A stretch of DNA of 54,167 nucleotides, from positions 1 to 54,167 of the forward strand of contig JAZRDN010000057.1 of NCBI GenBank assembly GCA_045660295.1, written 5' to 3'. The position numbers and the translations under genes were made by a program. Shown here in pieces: positions 1 through 7,945 of the stretch (positions are counted from its first letter, which is position 1; the number at the start of each line of letters is the position of its first letter). The notes beneath the pieces were generated by a model. The model saw nothing but the letters and a program-made list of their open reading frames with translations. It was not told the origin of the DNA and made no database searches. The stretch comes from RGIG8775 sp045660295 (GTDB lineage: Bacteria > Bacillota > Clostridia > Oscillospirales > CAG-272).

Positions 1-1
1 T

Positions 2-190
2 GCGACGATAAATTTTAGTATCTTTCGTCGCGCTTAGTCTTGTGGAGTTTGTACTCCACTGCGACTAATCACACCAAAATCTATCAAAAATTTATTCGCC
101 GAAGGGTGCGAAGCAGTTTTGGAGGAAAAATAGCGAGGGGAGGCAACGAAAAAACACGAAGCAATATAAGATATTGCAAGTGTTTTTTCG
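2..190. repeat. Structured intergenic element with three hairpins
   Basis: No convincing gene is seen here. The stretch contains three inverted repeats in a row: arms 2-8/25-31 (7 bp), arms 34-39 plus 42-48 pairing with 53-59 plus 63-68 (13 bp with small bulges), and arms 147-167/171-190 with a flanking A-tract and T-tract. An open frame runs through it (40-270) but its arginine-rich, low-complexity product resembles no family I know. The dense nested dyads suggest a dispersed structured repeat or a compound transcript end. This is inference; only the dyads are seen directly. Confidence 0.4.
147..190. terminator. Terminator-like bidirectional hairpin
   Basis: The outer arms CGAAAAAACAC (147-157) and GTGTTTTTTCG (180-190) and the inner arms GCAATAT/ATATTGC form one long stem with a 3-nt loop. 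The six-T run at 183-188 on the plus strand and the matching A-run on the other side would let it work in both directions. It probably ends the transcript entering from the left of the window. Confidence 0.5.
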
Positions 191-270
191 GAAGCATACA
201 CCGTTATTTTTTCTACCAAAACCTTATGTGTTCGACTCCCTTACGGCTAAAGTTACTTGTGATTTTATAA

Positions 271-298
271 CAGCGGGAGACCGTAAGATCTCCCGCTG
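271..298 (+). other. Stem-loop just upstream of ABC permease gene
   Basis: A perfect 10-bp stem (271-280 with 289-298) with an 8-nt loop sits 24 bases before the permease start. No T-run follows, so it is not a classic terminator. Hairpins at this position often lie between a binding-protein gene and its permease gene and adjust mRNA stability or partial termination; that role is inferred. Confidence 0.45.
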
Positions 299-322
299 AT
301 AATTATTTGAGAGGAAATACAT

Positions 323-1012
323 ATGTTTGACAAAATAATAGACGGCTTTGTCAAAACCTTTATAGCGGAAAACAGATATAAAATGTTTCTTAACGGCTTT
401 TGGAATACTATCCAAATTGCCTTTGTAGCTACTATTATAGGTGTTGCTATCGGAGCTGTTGTGGCTATTATCCGTGTGTTCAACAAGCAAACTGGAAAGC
501 TTCGCTTGCTGAGCAAAATATGTGAGATATATACTACGGTTATACGCGGAACGCCTGTGGTCGTGCAGCTATTGATAACCTACAACATTATTTTTGCTTG
601 GTCTACACGCGCGGTGCTTATAGGTATGATCGGATTTGGTCTTAATTCGGGCGCTTATGTTGCCGAGATCATGCGTGGCGGTATTAACGCGGTAGATATC
701 GGACAGACAGAGGCGGGACGCTCGCTTGGTCTTTCTTCTGTAACGACGATGAAGAGTATAGTTTTACCTCAAGCGATCAAAAACGTTTTGCCTTCTATCG
801 GTAATGAGTTTATTTCTCTTTTGAAAGAGACCTCTATCATCGGTTTCCTTGGCGTTATCGACTTGACAAAGGCGGCGGAACGTGTCATTTCACGTACGAT
901 GAACGTTTATTTCCCCTATATTTCCATCGCGCTTGTTTACCTTGCTGTGGTATACGGATTGAACTACCTGTTCAAGAAGCTTGAAAGGAGGTTGGCTAAG
1001 AGTGACAGATAA
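323..1012 (+). CDS. Polar amino acid ABC transporter, permease subunit
   Basis: Inner-membrane permease of a PAAT-type (His/Glu/Gln/polar amino acid) importer, 229 residues, the usual family length. Near residues 72-80 it carries the family RGTPVVVQ motif, and around residues 131-150 the EAA loop (EAGRSLGLS...LPQA) that couples to the ATPase. About five hydrophobic segments are visible. The ATG is preceded by GAGAGGAAA with good spacing. The coding end overlaps the ATPase gene by 11 bases, so the two are translationally coupled. The solute-binding protein gene is not in the window and may lie to the left. The transported amino acid cannot be told from the sequence. Confidence 0.93.
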   Translation: MFDKIIDGFVKTFIAENRYKMFLNGFWNTIQIAFVATIIGVAIGAVVAIIRVFNKQTGKLRLLSKICEIYTTVIRGTPVVVQLLITYNIIFAWSTRAVLIGMIGFGLNSGAYVAEIMRGGINAVDIGQTEAGRSLGLSSVTTMKSIVLPQAIKNVLPSIGNEFISLLKETSIIGFLGVIDLTKAAERVISRTMNVYFPYISIALVYLAVVYGLNYLFKKLERRLAKSDR

Positions 1013-1949
1013 TAATACTATTATTAACGTTAAGAATCTGTATAAGACCTTTGACGGTCAGAAAATGATTCTTCAGGGTATTAATTATGAGATCAAAAAG
1101 GGCGAAAAGCTTGTAATTATCGGTCCGTCCGGCGGCGGTAAGTCTACGTTTCTCAGATGCCTTAACCTGCTTGAAAAGCCGACCTATGGCGAAATATGGG
1201 TTAAGGACAGATTAATTACGCCTGTTGACCCCTATCTTCATTTTGACGTTATAGAGGCATCTATTACTTATGGCAAGATGTTCAAGAAATACCGTGCCGA
1301 AAACCCCGAAGCAACTGATGAGGAGCTTCGCGACAAGATTATTGCCGAGATCAAGAAGGATGATCTTCTTGACGAGAAGCACGAGGGACGTGCGTATAAG
1401 GCGTTGATGAAGGAAATCTATGAGAATAATTATATTCAGATAGACCTCGCTCGCCAGAAGATGGGTATGGTTTTCCAGCATTTCAATCTGTTCCCGCACA
1501 TGACCGTTAAGGAGAACATTACGTTTGCGCCCGTCAAGCTTAAGCTTAAAACCCCCGAGGAAGCCTCCAAGAGGGCAGACGAGCTTTTGGAGCGTGTAGG
1601 ACTTGCCGAAAAGGCGGATGCGTATCCGAGCCAGCTTTCGGGCGGACAGAAGCAGAGAATAGCTATCGTTCGCGCTTTGGCTATGGATCCCGAGGTAATG
1701 CTCTTTGACGAGCCCACAAGCGCGCTTGACCCCGAAATGGTTGGTGAGGTTCTTGACCTTATCATGCAGCTTGCCGCTGATGGAATGACCATGGTCGTTG
1801 TTACACACGAAATGGGATTTGCAAAAGAGGTTGCCGACCGTGTGCTCTTTATGAGTGACGGTATCATCGAGGAGGAGGCTCCGCCTGAAGAATTCTTTGG
1901 CGCACCTAAGAGCCAGAGATTGGTGCAGTTTCTTAAAAGCGTTCTTTAA
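1002..1949 (+). CDS. Polar amino acid ABC transporter ATPase with a large insertion
   Basis: Cytoplasmic ATPase partner of the preceding permease. I chose the GTG at 1002 because AAAGGAGG (985-992) lies at ideal spacing; a TTG at 981 is in frame but has no such site. The protein is about 315 residues, against about 240 for the GlnQ/HisP family. Walker A (GPSGGGKST, residues 41-49), Q-loop (GMVFQHF, about 155-161), signature (LSGGQKQR), Walker B (VMLFDEPTSALDP) and H-loop (VTHEM) are all intact. The extra length is an insertion of roughly 65-75 residues between Walker A and the Q-loop (about 73-148). It is charged, apparently helical, rich in Lys/Glu and has no motif I recognise. The core is surely active; the insert is of unknown role. 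Confidence 0.93.
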   Translation: MTDNNTIINVKNLYKTFDGQKMILQGINYEIKKGEKLVIIGPSGGGKSTFLRCLNLLEKPTYGEIWVKDRLITPVDPYLHFDVIEASITYGKMFKKYRAENPEATDEELRDKIIAEIKKDDLLDEKHEGRAYKALMKEIYENNYIQIDLARQKMGMVFQHFNLFPHMTVKENITFAPVKLKLKTPEEASKRADELLERVGLAEKADAYPSQLSGGQKQRIAIVRALAMDPEVMLFDEPTSALDPEMVGEVLDLIMQLAADGMTMVVVTHEMGFAKEVADRVLFMSDGIIEEEAPPEEFFGAPKSQRLVQFLKSVL

Positions 1950-1950
1950 T

Positions 1951-1980
1951 TTTAGCAAAAACAGGTGTTGAGTTGCTAAA
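1951..1980 (+). terminator. Weak inverted repeat after ABC operon
   Basis: Arms TTTAGCAA (1951-1958) and TTGCTAAA (1973-1980) form an 8-bp stem with a 14-nt loop just after the ATPase stop. No T-run follows, so termination would be inefficient. It is the only terminator candidate before the heat-shock promoter. Confidence 0.3.
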
Positions 1981-2016
1981 TTCATAAAATGTTAACAAAA
2001 ATACTATAATTAATTC

Positions 2017-2045
2017 TTGACAAAAGACTCGAAAAGTGGTAAATT
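2017..2045 (+). promoter_or_regulatory. Sigma-A promoter of the hrcA heat-shock operon
   Basis: A consensus -35 box TTGACA (2017-2022) is followed by a 17-bp spacer and a -10 box TAAATT (2040-2045). The CIRCE operator starts 11 bp downstream, so HrcA bound there would cover the transcription start. Confidence 0.8.
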
Positions 2046-2055
2046 ATTATCGTGG

Positions 2056-2082
2056 TTAGCACTTAAACGCAATGAGTGCTAA
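2056..2082 (+). promoter_or_regulatory. CIRCE operator (HrcA binding site)
   Basis: TTAGCACTT-N9-GAGTGCTAA matches the CIRCE consensus TTAGCACTC-N9-GAGTGCTAA in 17 of 18 positions, with one mismatch at the last base of the left arm. HrcA binds this dyad as a dimer and represses the operon until unfolded proteins titrate GroE. Placement right after the promoter and before hrcA is the classic autoregulatory arrangement. Confidence 0.97.
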
Positions 2083-2138
2083 ACGGTGTGATTTGCAACT
2101 TCGAGTCTTTTATTTTTATTTGAAACGGAGGTGTACGT

Positions 2139-3224
2139 GTGGCTGATATTGAATTGAGTGAAAGAAAAAAGCAGATACTAAAGGCAATAGTTGAGGCTCA
2201 TATAGCCGAAGGCGAGCCTGTCGGCTCAAAATATATCGTTGAAAATCGGCAGTTGACCTGTTCGTCTGCTACCATAAGAAACGAGATGTCTGAGCTTGAG
2301 GAATTGGGATACCTTGAAAAGCCCCATACCTCCGCCGGCAGAGTGCCAAGCGAGCTTGGTTATCGCTTCTACGTTGACTCGCTCGTCCAGCATTATGCTA
2401 TGACTGCGAACGAGATCGCGGAAATAAACAATATTCTCAAGTCAAAAATGACCGAGCTTGACCAGATATTGGAAAACGCCACACGGCTTGCTTCCAATAT
2501 AACCAACTATACCGGTTTTGCCGTTAAACCCAAATTTGCTTCTCACAGTATTTCAAAGTTTGAGGCGATTTCAATTGACGATTATAATCTTTTGTTGGTC
2601 ATGATAACCTCGGGCGGTGTGGTGAAAACCAAAAAGCTTCGTATTCCCGAATTGCTTACCGAAGAACTTATTTCCAAAATAAACGGCGCGCTTAACCGCC
2701 ACTTGACGGGACTGGGTAGCAGCGATATAACGCTTCCTATACTCATGAGCATTGAAGATGAGCTCGGCGGCGACGCAAGAGCTATCGGACCTATCATCAA
2801 GGTTATCTACGATACCATGAATGAGGTCGAGGACGGTGAGCTGAGAATCAGCGGTCTTAACAGGCTTTTGCAGTATCCCGAGTTTTCGGATTCACAGAAA
2901 TTCGGACAGCTGCTTACGGCAATCGAGAGCAAGGACGAGATACTCAATCTTGTTTCGCAGGGGAACGCGGACGGCGATGTGAACGTAATCATCGGCTCGG
3001 AAAGCGCTGTAAACGTTATGAACAATTCTTCTGTTATATATAAACCGATAAAAAAGGACGGACGCACGGTCGGAGCGATAGGTGTCATAGGACCGCTTCG
3101 CATGGACTACGCAAAGGTGCTTGCTACGGTGGAGGAATTGAGTCACAATATTTCCAATATAATTGATACTGATACCAAACGTTTGACACAAGGAGATAAA
3201 AATGCAGGAAACCAAGATAAATGA
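2139..3224 (+). CDS. hrcA: Heat-inducible transcription repressor HrcA
   Basis: Represses class I heat-shock genes by binding CIRCE, which is present upstream. The product of 361 residues has the family length. The N-terminal winged-helix domain carries the conserved segments KKQILKAIVEAHI, GEPVGSKYI and SSATIRNEMSELEELGYL (about residues 10-57), followed by HTSAGRVPSELGYRFYVD. A GAF-like middle domain and the C-terminal segment with GPLRMDYAKV follow. The start is GTG at 2139 with CGGAGGTG seven bases upstream. The 3' end overlaps grpE by 23 bases, so grpE translation is probably coupled. Confidence 0.97.
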   Translation: MADIELSERKKQILKAIVEAHIAEGEPVGSKYIVENRQLTCSSATIRNEMSELEELGYLEKPHTSAGRVPSELGYRFYVDSLVQHYAMTANEIAEINNILKSKMTELDQILENATRLASNITNYTGFAVKPKFASHSISKFEAISIDDYNLLLVMITSGGVVKTKKLRIPELLTEELISKINGALNRHLTGLGSSDITLPILMSIEDELGGDARAIGPIIKVIYDTMNEVEDGELRISGLNRLLQYPEFSDSQKFGQLLTAIESKDEILNLVSQGNADGDVNVIIGSESAVNVMNNSSVIYKPIKKDGRTVGAIGVIGPLRMDYAKVLATVEELSHNISNIIDTDTKRLTQGDKNAGNQDK

Positions 3225-3753
3225 AGAAGTTACCGAAGAAACCGAAAAGGTTGAGGTGACCGAAGAAAAAAACGAAAAATCCGAAAAGGGCGACAAAAAG
3301 AAGATCAAGGCGCTTGAAGCCGAGCTTGCCGAGGTAAACAAAAAAGCCGAGGAGCTTAACGAAAAATATATGCGTATGCTTGCTGAGTACGACAACTTCA
3401 GAAAACGCTCGGCAAAGGAACGCGAGAGCGTGTATGCGGATGCTTATACCGATGCGCTTACGTCAATTCTCCCCGTGCTTGATAATCTTGAGCGAGCTGA
3501 GGGCTGTACCGATGCTGAGGGACTTTCGAAGGGGCTTGAGCTTACACTTAAGAGCTTCCGCGAGACACTTGAAAAAATGGGCGTTAAAGAAATTGAGTCG
3601 ATGGGAAAGCCCTTTGACCCGAACGTTCATAACGCGGTGTTTCACGTAGACGACGATAGCTTTGGAGAAAATGAAATTGTGGAGGTCCTCATGAAGGGCT
3701 ACACAAAGGGCGACAAGGTTATTCGTTATTCAATGGTCAAGGTAGCCAACTAA
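3202..3753 (+). CDS. grpE: Nucleotide exchange factor GrpE
   Basis: Co-chaperone that releases ADP from DnaK. It has 183 residues with a very acidic and lysine-rich N-terminus (about residues 1-35), a long coiled coil (about 35-85, including ALEAELAEV and the conserved AEYDNFRKR), and the C-terminal beta domain ending in the conserved GDKVIRYSMVKVA. The start ATG lies inside the end of hrcA after AAGGAG. It is followed by dnaK after 49 bases. Confidence 0.97.
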   Translation: MQETKINEEVTEETEKVEVTEEKNEKSEKGDKKKIKALEAELAEVNKKAEELNEKYMRMLAEYDNFRKRSAKERESVYADAYTDALTSILPVLDNLERAEGCTDAEGLSKGLELTLKSFRETLEKMGVKEIESMGKPFDPNVHNAVFHVDDDSFGENEIVEVLMKGYTKGDKVIRYSMVKVAN

Positions 3754-3802
3754 AGGCTTTTAATAAAATTATAAACATATTATTTTAGGAGGAAATTTTA
3801 TC

Positions 3803-5638
3803 ATGGGAAAAATTATAGGAATAGATTTGGGTACTACCAACTCTTGTGTAGCAGTATTTGAGGGCGGTGAGCCCATCGTTATCCCCAATCCCGAGGGCGC
3901 TCGTACAACACCCTCTGTTGTAGCTTTCACAAAGACAGGCGAGAGAATGATCGGTCAGATCGCAAAGCGCCAGGCTATTACAAACCCCGACAGAACGATC
4001 AGCAGTATCAAGCGTGAAATGGGTCTTAACCACAAGACTTCCATTGACGGTAAGGACTATACCCCTCAGGAGATCTCCGCAATGATTCTCCAGAAACTTA
4101 AGGCTGATGCCGAGGCATATCTCGGAACAACTGTTACCGAGGCGGTTATTACCGTTCCCGCTTACTTCTCGGATGCGCAGAGACAGGCAACCAAGGACGC
4201 AGGTAAGATCGCAGGTCTTGACGTAAAGAGAATTATCAACGAGCCCACCGCTGCAGCTCTTGCTTACGGTATGGATAAGGAAGCAGACCAGAAGATATTG
4301 GTATTCGACCTTGGCGGCGGTACATTCGATGTTTCGCTTCTTGAGATTTCCGACGGAGTATTTGAGGTTCTTGCTACCGCAGGTAACAACCGTCTTGGCG
4401 GTGACGACTTTGACCAGAGAGTTATCGACTGGATGGCTGATCAGTTCAAGAGAGAGAACGGTATCGACCTCAGAAACGATAAGATGGTTCTCCAGAGACT
4501 TAAGGAAGCGGCAGAAAAGGCAAAGATAGAGCTTTCGGGTATGTCCAGCACAAACATCAATCTTCCTTTCATTACCGCTACAGCAAACGGACCTCTCCAC
4601 TTTGACGCAACTCTTACAAGAGCAGAGTTTGACAGAATAACCGCAGACCTCGTTGACGCTACAATGAAGCCCACAAAGCAGGTTATTTCCGATGCGGGCG
4701 TAAACGTTTCGCAGATAGATAAGGTCCTCCTTGTAGGCGGTTCTACAAGAATTCCCGCGGTACAGGAAGCTGTAAAGAAGTTTATCGGTAAAGATCCCTT
4801 TAAGGGTATCAATCCCGATGAGTGCGTTGCTCTCGGCGCGGCTATTCAGGGCGGTGTTCTTGGCGGCGACGTAAAGGATCTTCTCCTTCTTGACGTAACC
4901 CCCCTTTCTCTCGGTATCGAGACTCTCGGCGGAGTGTTCACAAGAATTATCGACAGAAATACAACCATTCCCGTAAAGAAGAGCCAGATCTTCTCCACTG
5001 CGGCTGATAGCCAGACCTCTGTTGAGATCCACGTTCTTCAGGGTGAGCGTGAAATGGCGGCTAATAATACAACCCTCGGACGTTTCAGTCTTGACGGTAT
5101 TCCCGCCGCTCCTCGCGGAGTTCCTCAGATCGAGGTAACCTTCGATATCGACGCAAACGGTATCGTTAACGTAACCGCTCAGGATAAGGGTACGGGTAAG
5201 GAAACTCACATTACTATCACATCCTCCACAAATATGTCTCAAGAGGATATCGATAAGGCTATCAAGGATGCCGAGAAGTACGCTGAGGAGGATAAAAAGC
5301 AGAAGGAAGCGGTCGATACAAAGAACCACGCTGAGTCTCTTATTTTCCAGAGCGAAAAGACTCTCGGTGAGATTGGCGATAAGATTCCCGAGGATGATAA
5401 GGCTGACGTAAAGGCGGCTATCGAAAAGCTTCGCTCGACGCTTAACGGCGGCGATACAGAGGCTATCAAGGCTGATACCGAGGCTCTTGAAAAGGCATTC
5501 TATGCACTTTCCGAAAAGCTTTATAAGCAGAGCGGAGCGCAGGGCGCAGGTCCCGACATGGGCAATATGGGCGGAGACGGACAGAACGGCGACTCCACGT
5601 ATTACAATGCCGATTACGAGGATAAGACAGGTAACTGA
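3803..5638 (+). CDS. dnaK: Chaperone protein DnaK (Hsp70)
   Basis: ATP-dependent chaperone of 611 residues, the normal length for Gram-positive DnaK. The three Hsp70 signatures are present: IGIDLGTTNSCVAV near the start, DLGGGTFDVSLLE near residue 168, and VLLVGGSTRIPAVQ near residue 310. The substrate-binding domain (LLLDVTPLSLGIETLGG onward) and a helical lid follow. The extreme C-terminus is Gly/Asn-rich and ends in DYEDKTGN rather than the common EEVD-like acidic tail. A strong AGGAGGAAA site precedes the ATG. Codon use is more biased than in the flanking genes, as expected for an abundant protein. Confidence 0.98.
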   Translation: MGKIIGIDLGTTNSCVAVFEGGEPIVIPNPEGARTTPSVVAFTKTGERMIGQIAKRQAITNPDRTISSIKREMGLNHKTSIDGKDYTPQEISAMILQKLKADAEAYLGTTVTEAVITVPAYFSDAQRQATKDAGKIAGLDVKRIINEPTAAALAYGMDKEADQKILVFDLGGGTFDVSLLEISDGVFEVLATAGNNRLGGDDFDQRVIDWMADQFKRENGIDLRNDKMVLQRLKEAAEKAKIELSGMSSTNINLPFITATANGPLHFDATLTRAEFDRITADLVDATMKPTKQVISDAGVNVSQIDKVLLVGGSTRIPAVQEAVKKFIGKDPFKGINPDECVALGAAIQGGVLGGDVKDLLLLDVTPLSLGIETLGGVFTRIIDRNTTIPVKKSQIFSTAADSQTSVEIHVLQGEREMAANNTTLGRFSLDGIPAAPRGVPQIEVTFDIDANGIVNVTAQDKGTGKETHITITSSTNMSQEDIDKAIKDAEKYAEEDKKQKEAVDTKNHAESLIFQSEKTLGEIGDKIPEDDKADVKAAIEKLRSTLNGGDTEAIKADTEALEKAFYALSEKLYKQSGAQGAGPDMGNMGGDGQNGDSTYYNADYEDKTGN

Positions 5639-5652
5639 TTCAGTTAATATTA

Positions 5653-5682
5653 GCGGGAAAGGTGAGTTTTCGCCTTTCCCGC
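5653..5682 (+). other. Intercistronic stem-loop between dnaK and dnaJ
   Basis: A 12-bp stem with one G:U pair (5653-5664 with 5671-5682) and a 6-nt loop lies between the two genes. No T-run follows, so it more likely stabilises the dnaK mRNA end or reduces read-through into dnaJ. This would fit the usual excess of DnaK over DnaJ; the role is inferred. Confidence 0.6.
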
Positions 5683-5718
5683 AGAGTTGTATCATAAAAG
5701 GCAGAAAGGACAAGTCTG

Positions 5719-6861
5719 ATGGCAGATAAGAGAGACTATTATGAGGTGCTCGGCATTAGCAAAGGCGCTGATGACGCGTCAATAAAAAAGGCTTACCGCT
5801 CGCTTGCCAAAAAATATCACCCCGATATGAATCCGGGTGACGCGGAGGCGGAAAAGAAGTTTAAAGAAATAAACGAAGCCTACGCCGTGCTTTCCGACCC
5901 CGAAAAGAAGCAACAGTACGACCAGTTCGGTCACGCAGCCTTTGAGCAGGGCGGTCCGGGCGCGGGTGGCGGTTTTGGCGGCTTTGATTTTGGCGGCTTC
6001 GGCGGCTTTGGCGATATTTTCGGTGATATATTCGGCGGCGGTTTCGGTGGTGGGGGAGCGAGAAGAAACGGACCTCAGCGCGGTGATGATATCGGTGCTA
6101 CCGTTACGGTTACATTTGAGGAAGCGGCGTTCGGCGTAAAGAAGGACGTAACATATAACAGAATCCAGCGTTGCGGCGATTGCGGCGGAAGCGGTGCGGA
6201 AAAGGGAACACAGCCCGAGACTTGTAGCGCCTGCGGCGGTACGGGTCAAAGACGAGTGGTTCAGCGCATGGCGGGAATGCAGTTCCAATCCACGGTAACC
6301 TGTGAGTCTTGCCGCGGAACGGGTAAATTCGTAAAAGATCCCTGTACCAATTGCCGTGGAACAGGATACGTCAAGGTTTCCAAAAAACTCGGCGTTTCGA
6401 TTCCCGCGGGTATAGACGACGGTGAGAGAATCGCGCTTCGCGGTGAGGGCTGCGACGGTAAGAACGGCGGACCTACGGGTGACCTTATTATTACAGTAAG
6501 AGTGAGAAATCATAACGTTTTCGAGCGTGACAGATACAATATTTACTGTGAAGTACCTATTACTGTTGCCGAGGCAACTCTCGGCGCTGAAATTACCATT
6601 CCTACGCTTGAGGGTAATATCCAGTATACTATCCCCGAGGGAACACAGCCCGGAACACAGTTTACAATAAGACAAAAGGGTATTCCGTATGTAAATACTC
6701 CCAATAGACGCGGTGATCTCATTTTCACCGTTAATGTTGAAATCCCCAAGAGTCTTAACGAAAAACAGAAAGAGCATATGCGCGCCTTTGCCGATAGCTG
6801 TGGCGAAAGCAATTACGGCAAAAAGACGGGTTTTTTCAAAAAGCTTTTTGATAAAAAATAA
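5719..6861 (+). CDS. dnaJ: Chaperone protein DnaJ (Hsp40)
   Basis: Class I J-protein of 380 residues that delivers clients to DnaK and stimulates its ATPase. It has the J domain with the HPD motif (YHPDMNPG, about residues 33-40), a long Gly/Phe-rich linker (about 75-115), four CxxCxGxG zinc-binding repeats (CGDCGGSG, CSACGGTG, CESCRGTG, CTNCRGTG; about 150-220), and the C-terminal client-binding domains. The start ATG follows AGAAAGGA. It is the fourth gene of the CIRCE operon and is followed closely by prmA. Confidence 0.98.
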   Translation: MADKRDYYEVLGISKGADDASIKKAYRSLAKKYHPDMNPGDAEAEKKFKEINEAYAVLSDPEKKQQYDQFGHAAFEQGGPGAGGGFGGFDFGGFGGFGDIFGDIFGGGFGGGGARRNGPQRGDDIGATVTVTFEEAAFGVKKDVTYNRIQRCGDCGGSGAEKGTQPETCSACGGTGQRRVVQRMAGMQFQSTVTCESCRGTGKFVKDPCTNCRGTGYVKVSKKLGVSIPAGIDDGERIALRGEGCDGKNGGPTGDLIITVRVRNHNVFERDRYNIYCEVPITVAEATLGAEITIPTLEGNIQYTIPEGTQPGTQFTIRQKGIPYVNTPNRRGDLIFTVNVEIPKSLNEKQKEHMRAFADSCGESNYGKKTGFFKKLFDKK

Positions 6862-6873
6862 CGGAGAATGACT

Positions 6874-7830
6874 ATGATAGATAAGGATTATGTTTGCGGA
6901 GCTTCCTCCGACGTAAAGGAATGGCATCAGGTAAAGGGAACTGTAAAGCTTTGCTACCTCGATGACCTTACGGCTATCATGAGTATGATAAGCAATAACC
7001 TCATGATAGAGGATTTCAGCGATATCGACCTTAAGACCTGCTACGGCGATCTTATTGACGAGTCTATACTTAACGCCGATAAAACCGTAGCCTCGGTTTC
7101 CGTGTTTCTTCCTGTTGAGCAGAATTTCAATGAAGCTATCAGCTTTATAAAGGAAAGATGTGAAAAAGAGGGCTTTGAGGTGGCGGTCGAGGTTGTCGGA
7201 GTCAACGAGGAGGACTGGGCAAACTCCTGGAAGGCATACTATAAGCCTCTTAAGATAGGCGAACGCATCGTTATCGTTCCCGCGTGGGAGGATTACGAAA
7301 AACAGCCGGAGGATATTATTGTTACAATGGACCCCGGAATGGCGTTCGGCACGGGAACTCATGAGACCACCCGCCTTGTTATCGGTCTGCTTGAAAAGTA
7401 CACCAAGCAGGGACAGAGAGTGCTTGACGTTGGTTGCGGAAGCGGAATTCTGGCTATTTGCGCCTCAAAGCTGGGCGCGAAAGAATGCCGTGCTTACGAT
7501 ATCGACGAGGTTGCCGTTCGCGTCGCTCGTGAGAATATCGTTATAAACGATTGTGATAATATTACCTGTGACCAGTCTGACCTGCTTAAGCAGGTGGAGC
7601 TTGAGGGCGGACAGTATGACCTCGTGTGCGCTAATATCGTTGCCGATATTATTATCCGTATGCTTCCAGATGTGGGCGGTTACATGAAGAATGATGCCAT
7701 ATTGCTTGCTTCGGGTATTATCAACGAGCGCGCGGATGACGTTATGGAGGCATTCGATAAGTTTGGCTTTGAAATAGTCGAGCATGCTGTCGATAACGGC
7801 TGGTGCGCCTTTGCGATAAAGAAAAGATAA
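6874..7830 (+). CDS. prmA: Ribosomal protein L11 methyltransferase
   Basis: SAM-dependent enzyme that methylates ribosomal protein L11. It has the N-terminal substrate-recognition domain and a Rossmann methyltransferase domain with DPGMAFGTGTHETT (substrate/SAM loop), motif I DVGCGSGILAI and the catalytic-domain segment ANIVADIII. I chose the ATG at 6874 because CGGAG lies seven bases upstream; the ATG at 6868 is only one base from it. The protein has 318 residues. Its position directly after dnaJ is the common arrangement in Firmicutes. A strong terminator follows. Confidence 0.95.
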   Translation: MIDKDYVCGASSDVKEWHQVKGTVKLCYLDDLTAIMSMISNNLMIEDFSDIDLKTCYGDLIDESILNADKTVASVSVFLPVEQNFNEAISFIKERCEKEGFEVAVEVVGVNEEDWANSWKAYYKPLKIGERIVIVPAWEDYEKQPEDIIVTMDPGMAFGTGTHETTRLVIGLLEKYTKQGQRVLDVGCGSGILAICASKLGAKECRAYDIDEVAVRVARENIVINDCDNITCDQSDLLKQVELEGGQYDLVCANIVADIIIRMLPDVGGYMKNDAILLASGIINERADDVMEAFDKFGFEIVEHAVDNGWCAFAIKKR

Positions 7831-7836
7831 AATAAG

Positions 7837-7871
7837 AATCCGACAATTTGTAAACAATTGTCGGATTTTTT
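7837..7871 (+). terminator. Intrinsic terminator of the heat-shock operon
   Basis: A perfect 12-bp stem (7837-7848 with 7856-7867), a 7-nt loop and six T residues follow six bases after the prmA stop. Confidence 0.93.
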
Positions 7872-7880
7872 GTTAAGTGC

Positions 7881-7909
7881 TTGAATGTCTATCTTAGATG
7901 TGTTATAAT
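7881..7909 (+). promoter_or_regulatory. Sigma-A promoter of the alkylation repair/MATE operon
   Basis: -35 TTGAAT (7881-7886), 17-bp spacer, perfect -10 TATAAT (7904-7909), located between the previous terminator and the next gene. Confidence 0.8.
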
Positions 7910-7945
7910 TTATAAGATATATTTGGCAAATAGCGAGGTGGTACT

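Noticed and set aside
40..270. Arg-rich 76-codon frame in the left intergenic element
   Set aside because: No ribosome site, crosses two hairpins, low complexity; treated as part of the structured element, not a gene.
3785..5713. Long open frame (642 codons) on the minus strand opposite dnaK
   Set aside because: It mirrors the codon bias of dnaK, has no ribosome site or known domain, and is Cys/Ser/Leu-rich as antisense frames of biased genes usually are.
5779..7362. Long minus-strand frame (527 codons) opposite dnaJ and prmA
   Set aside because: Shadow of two well-supported genes; no domain, no ribosome site.
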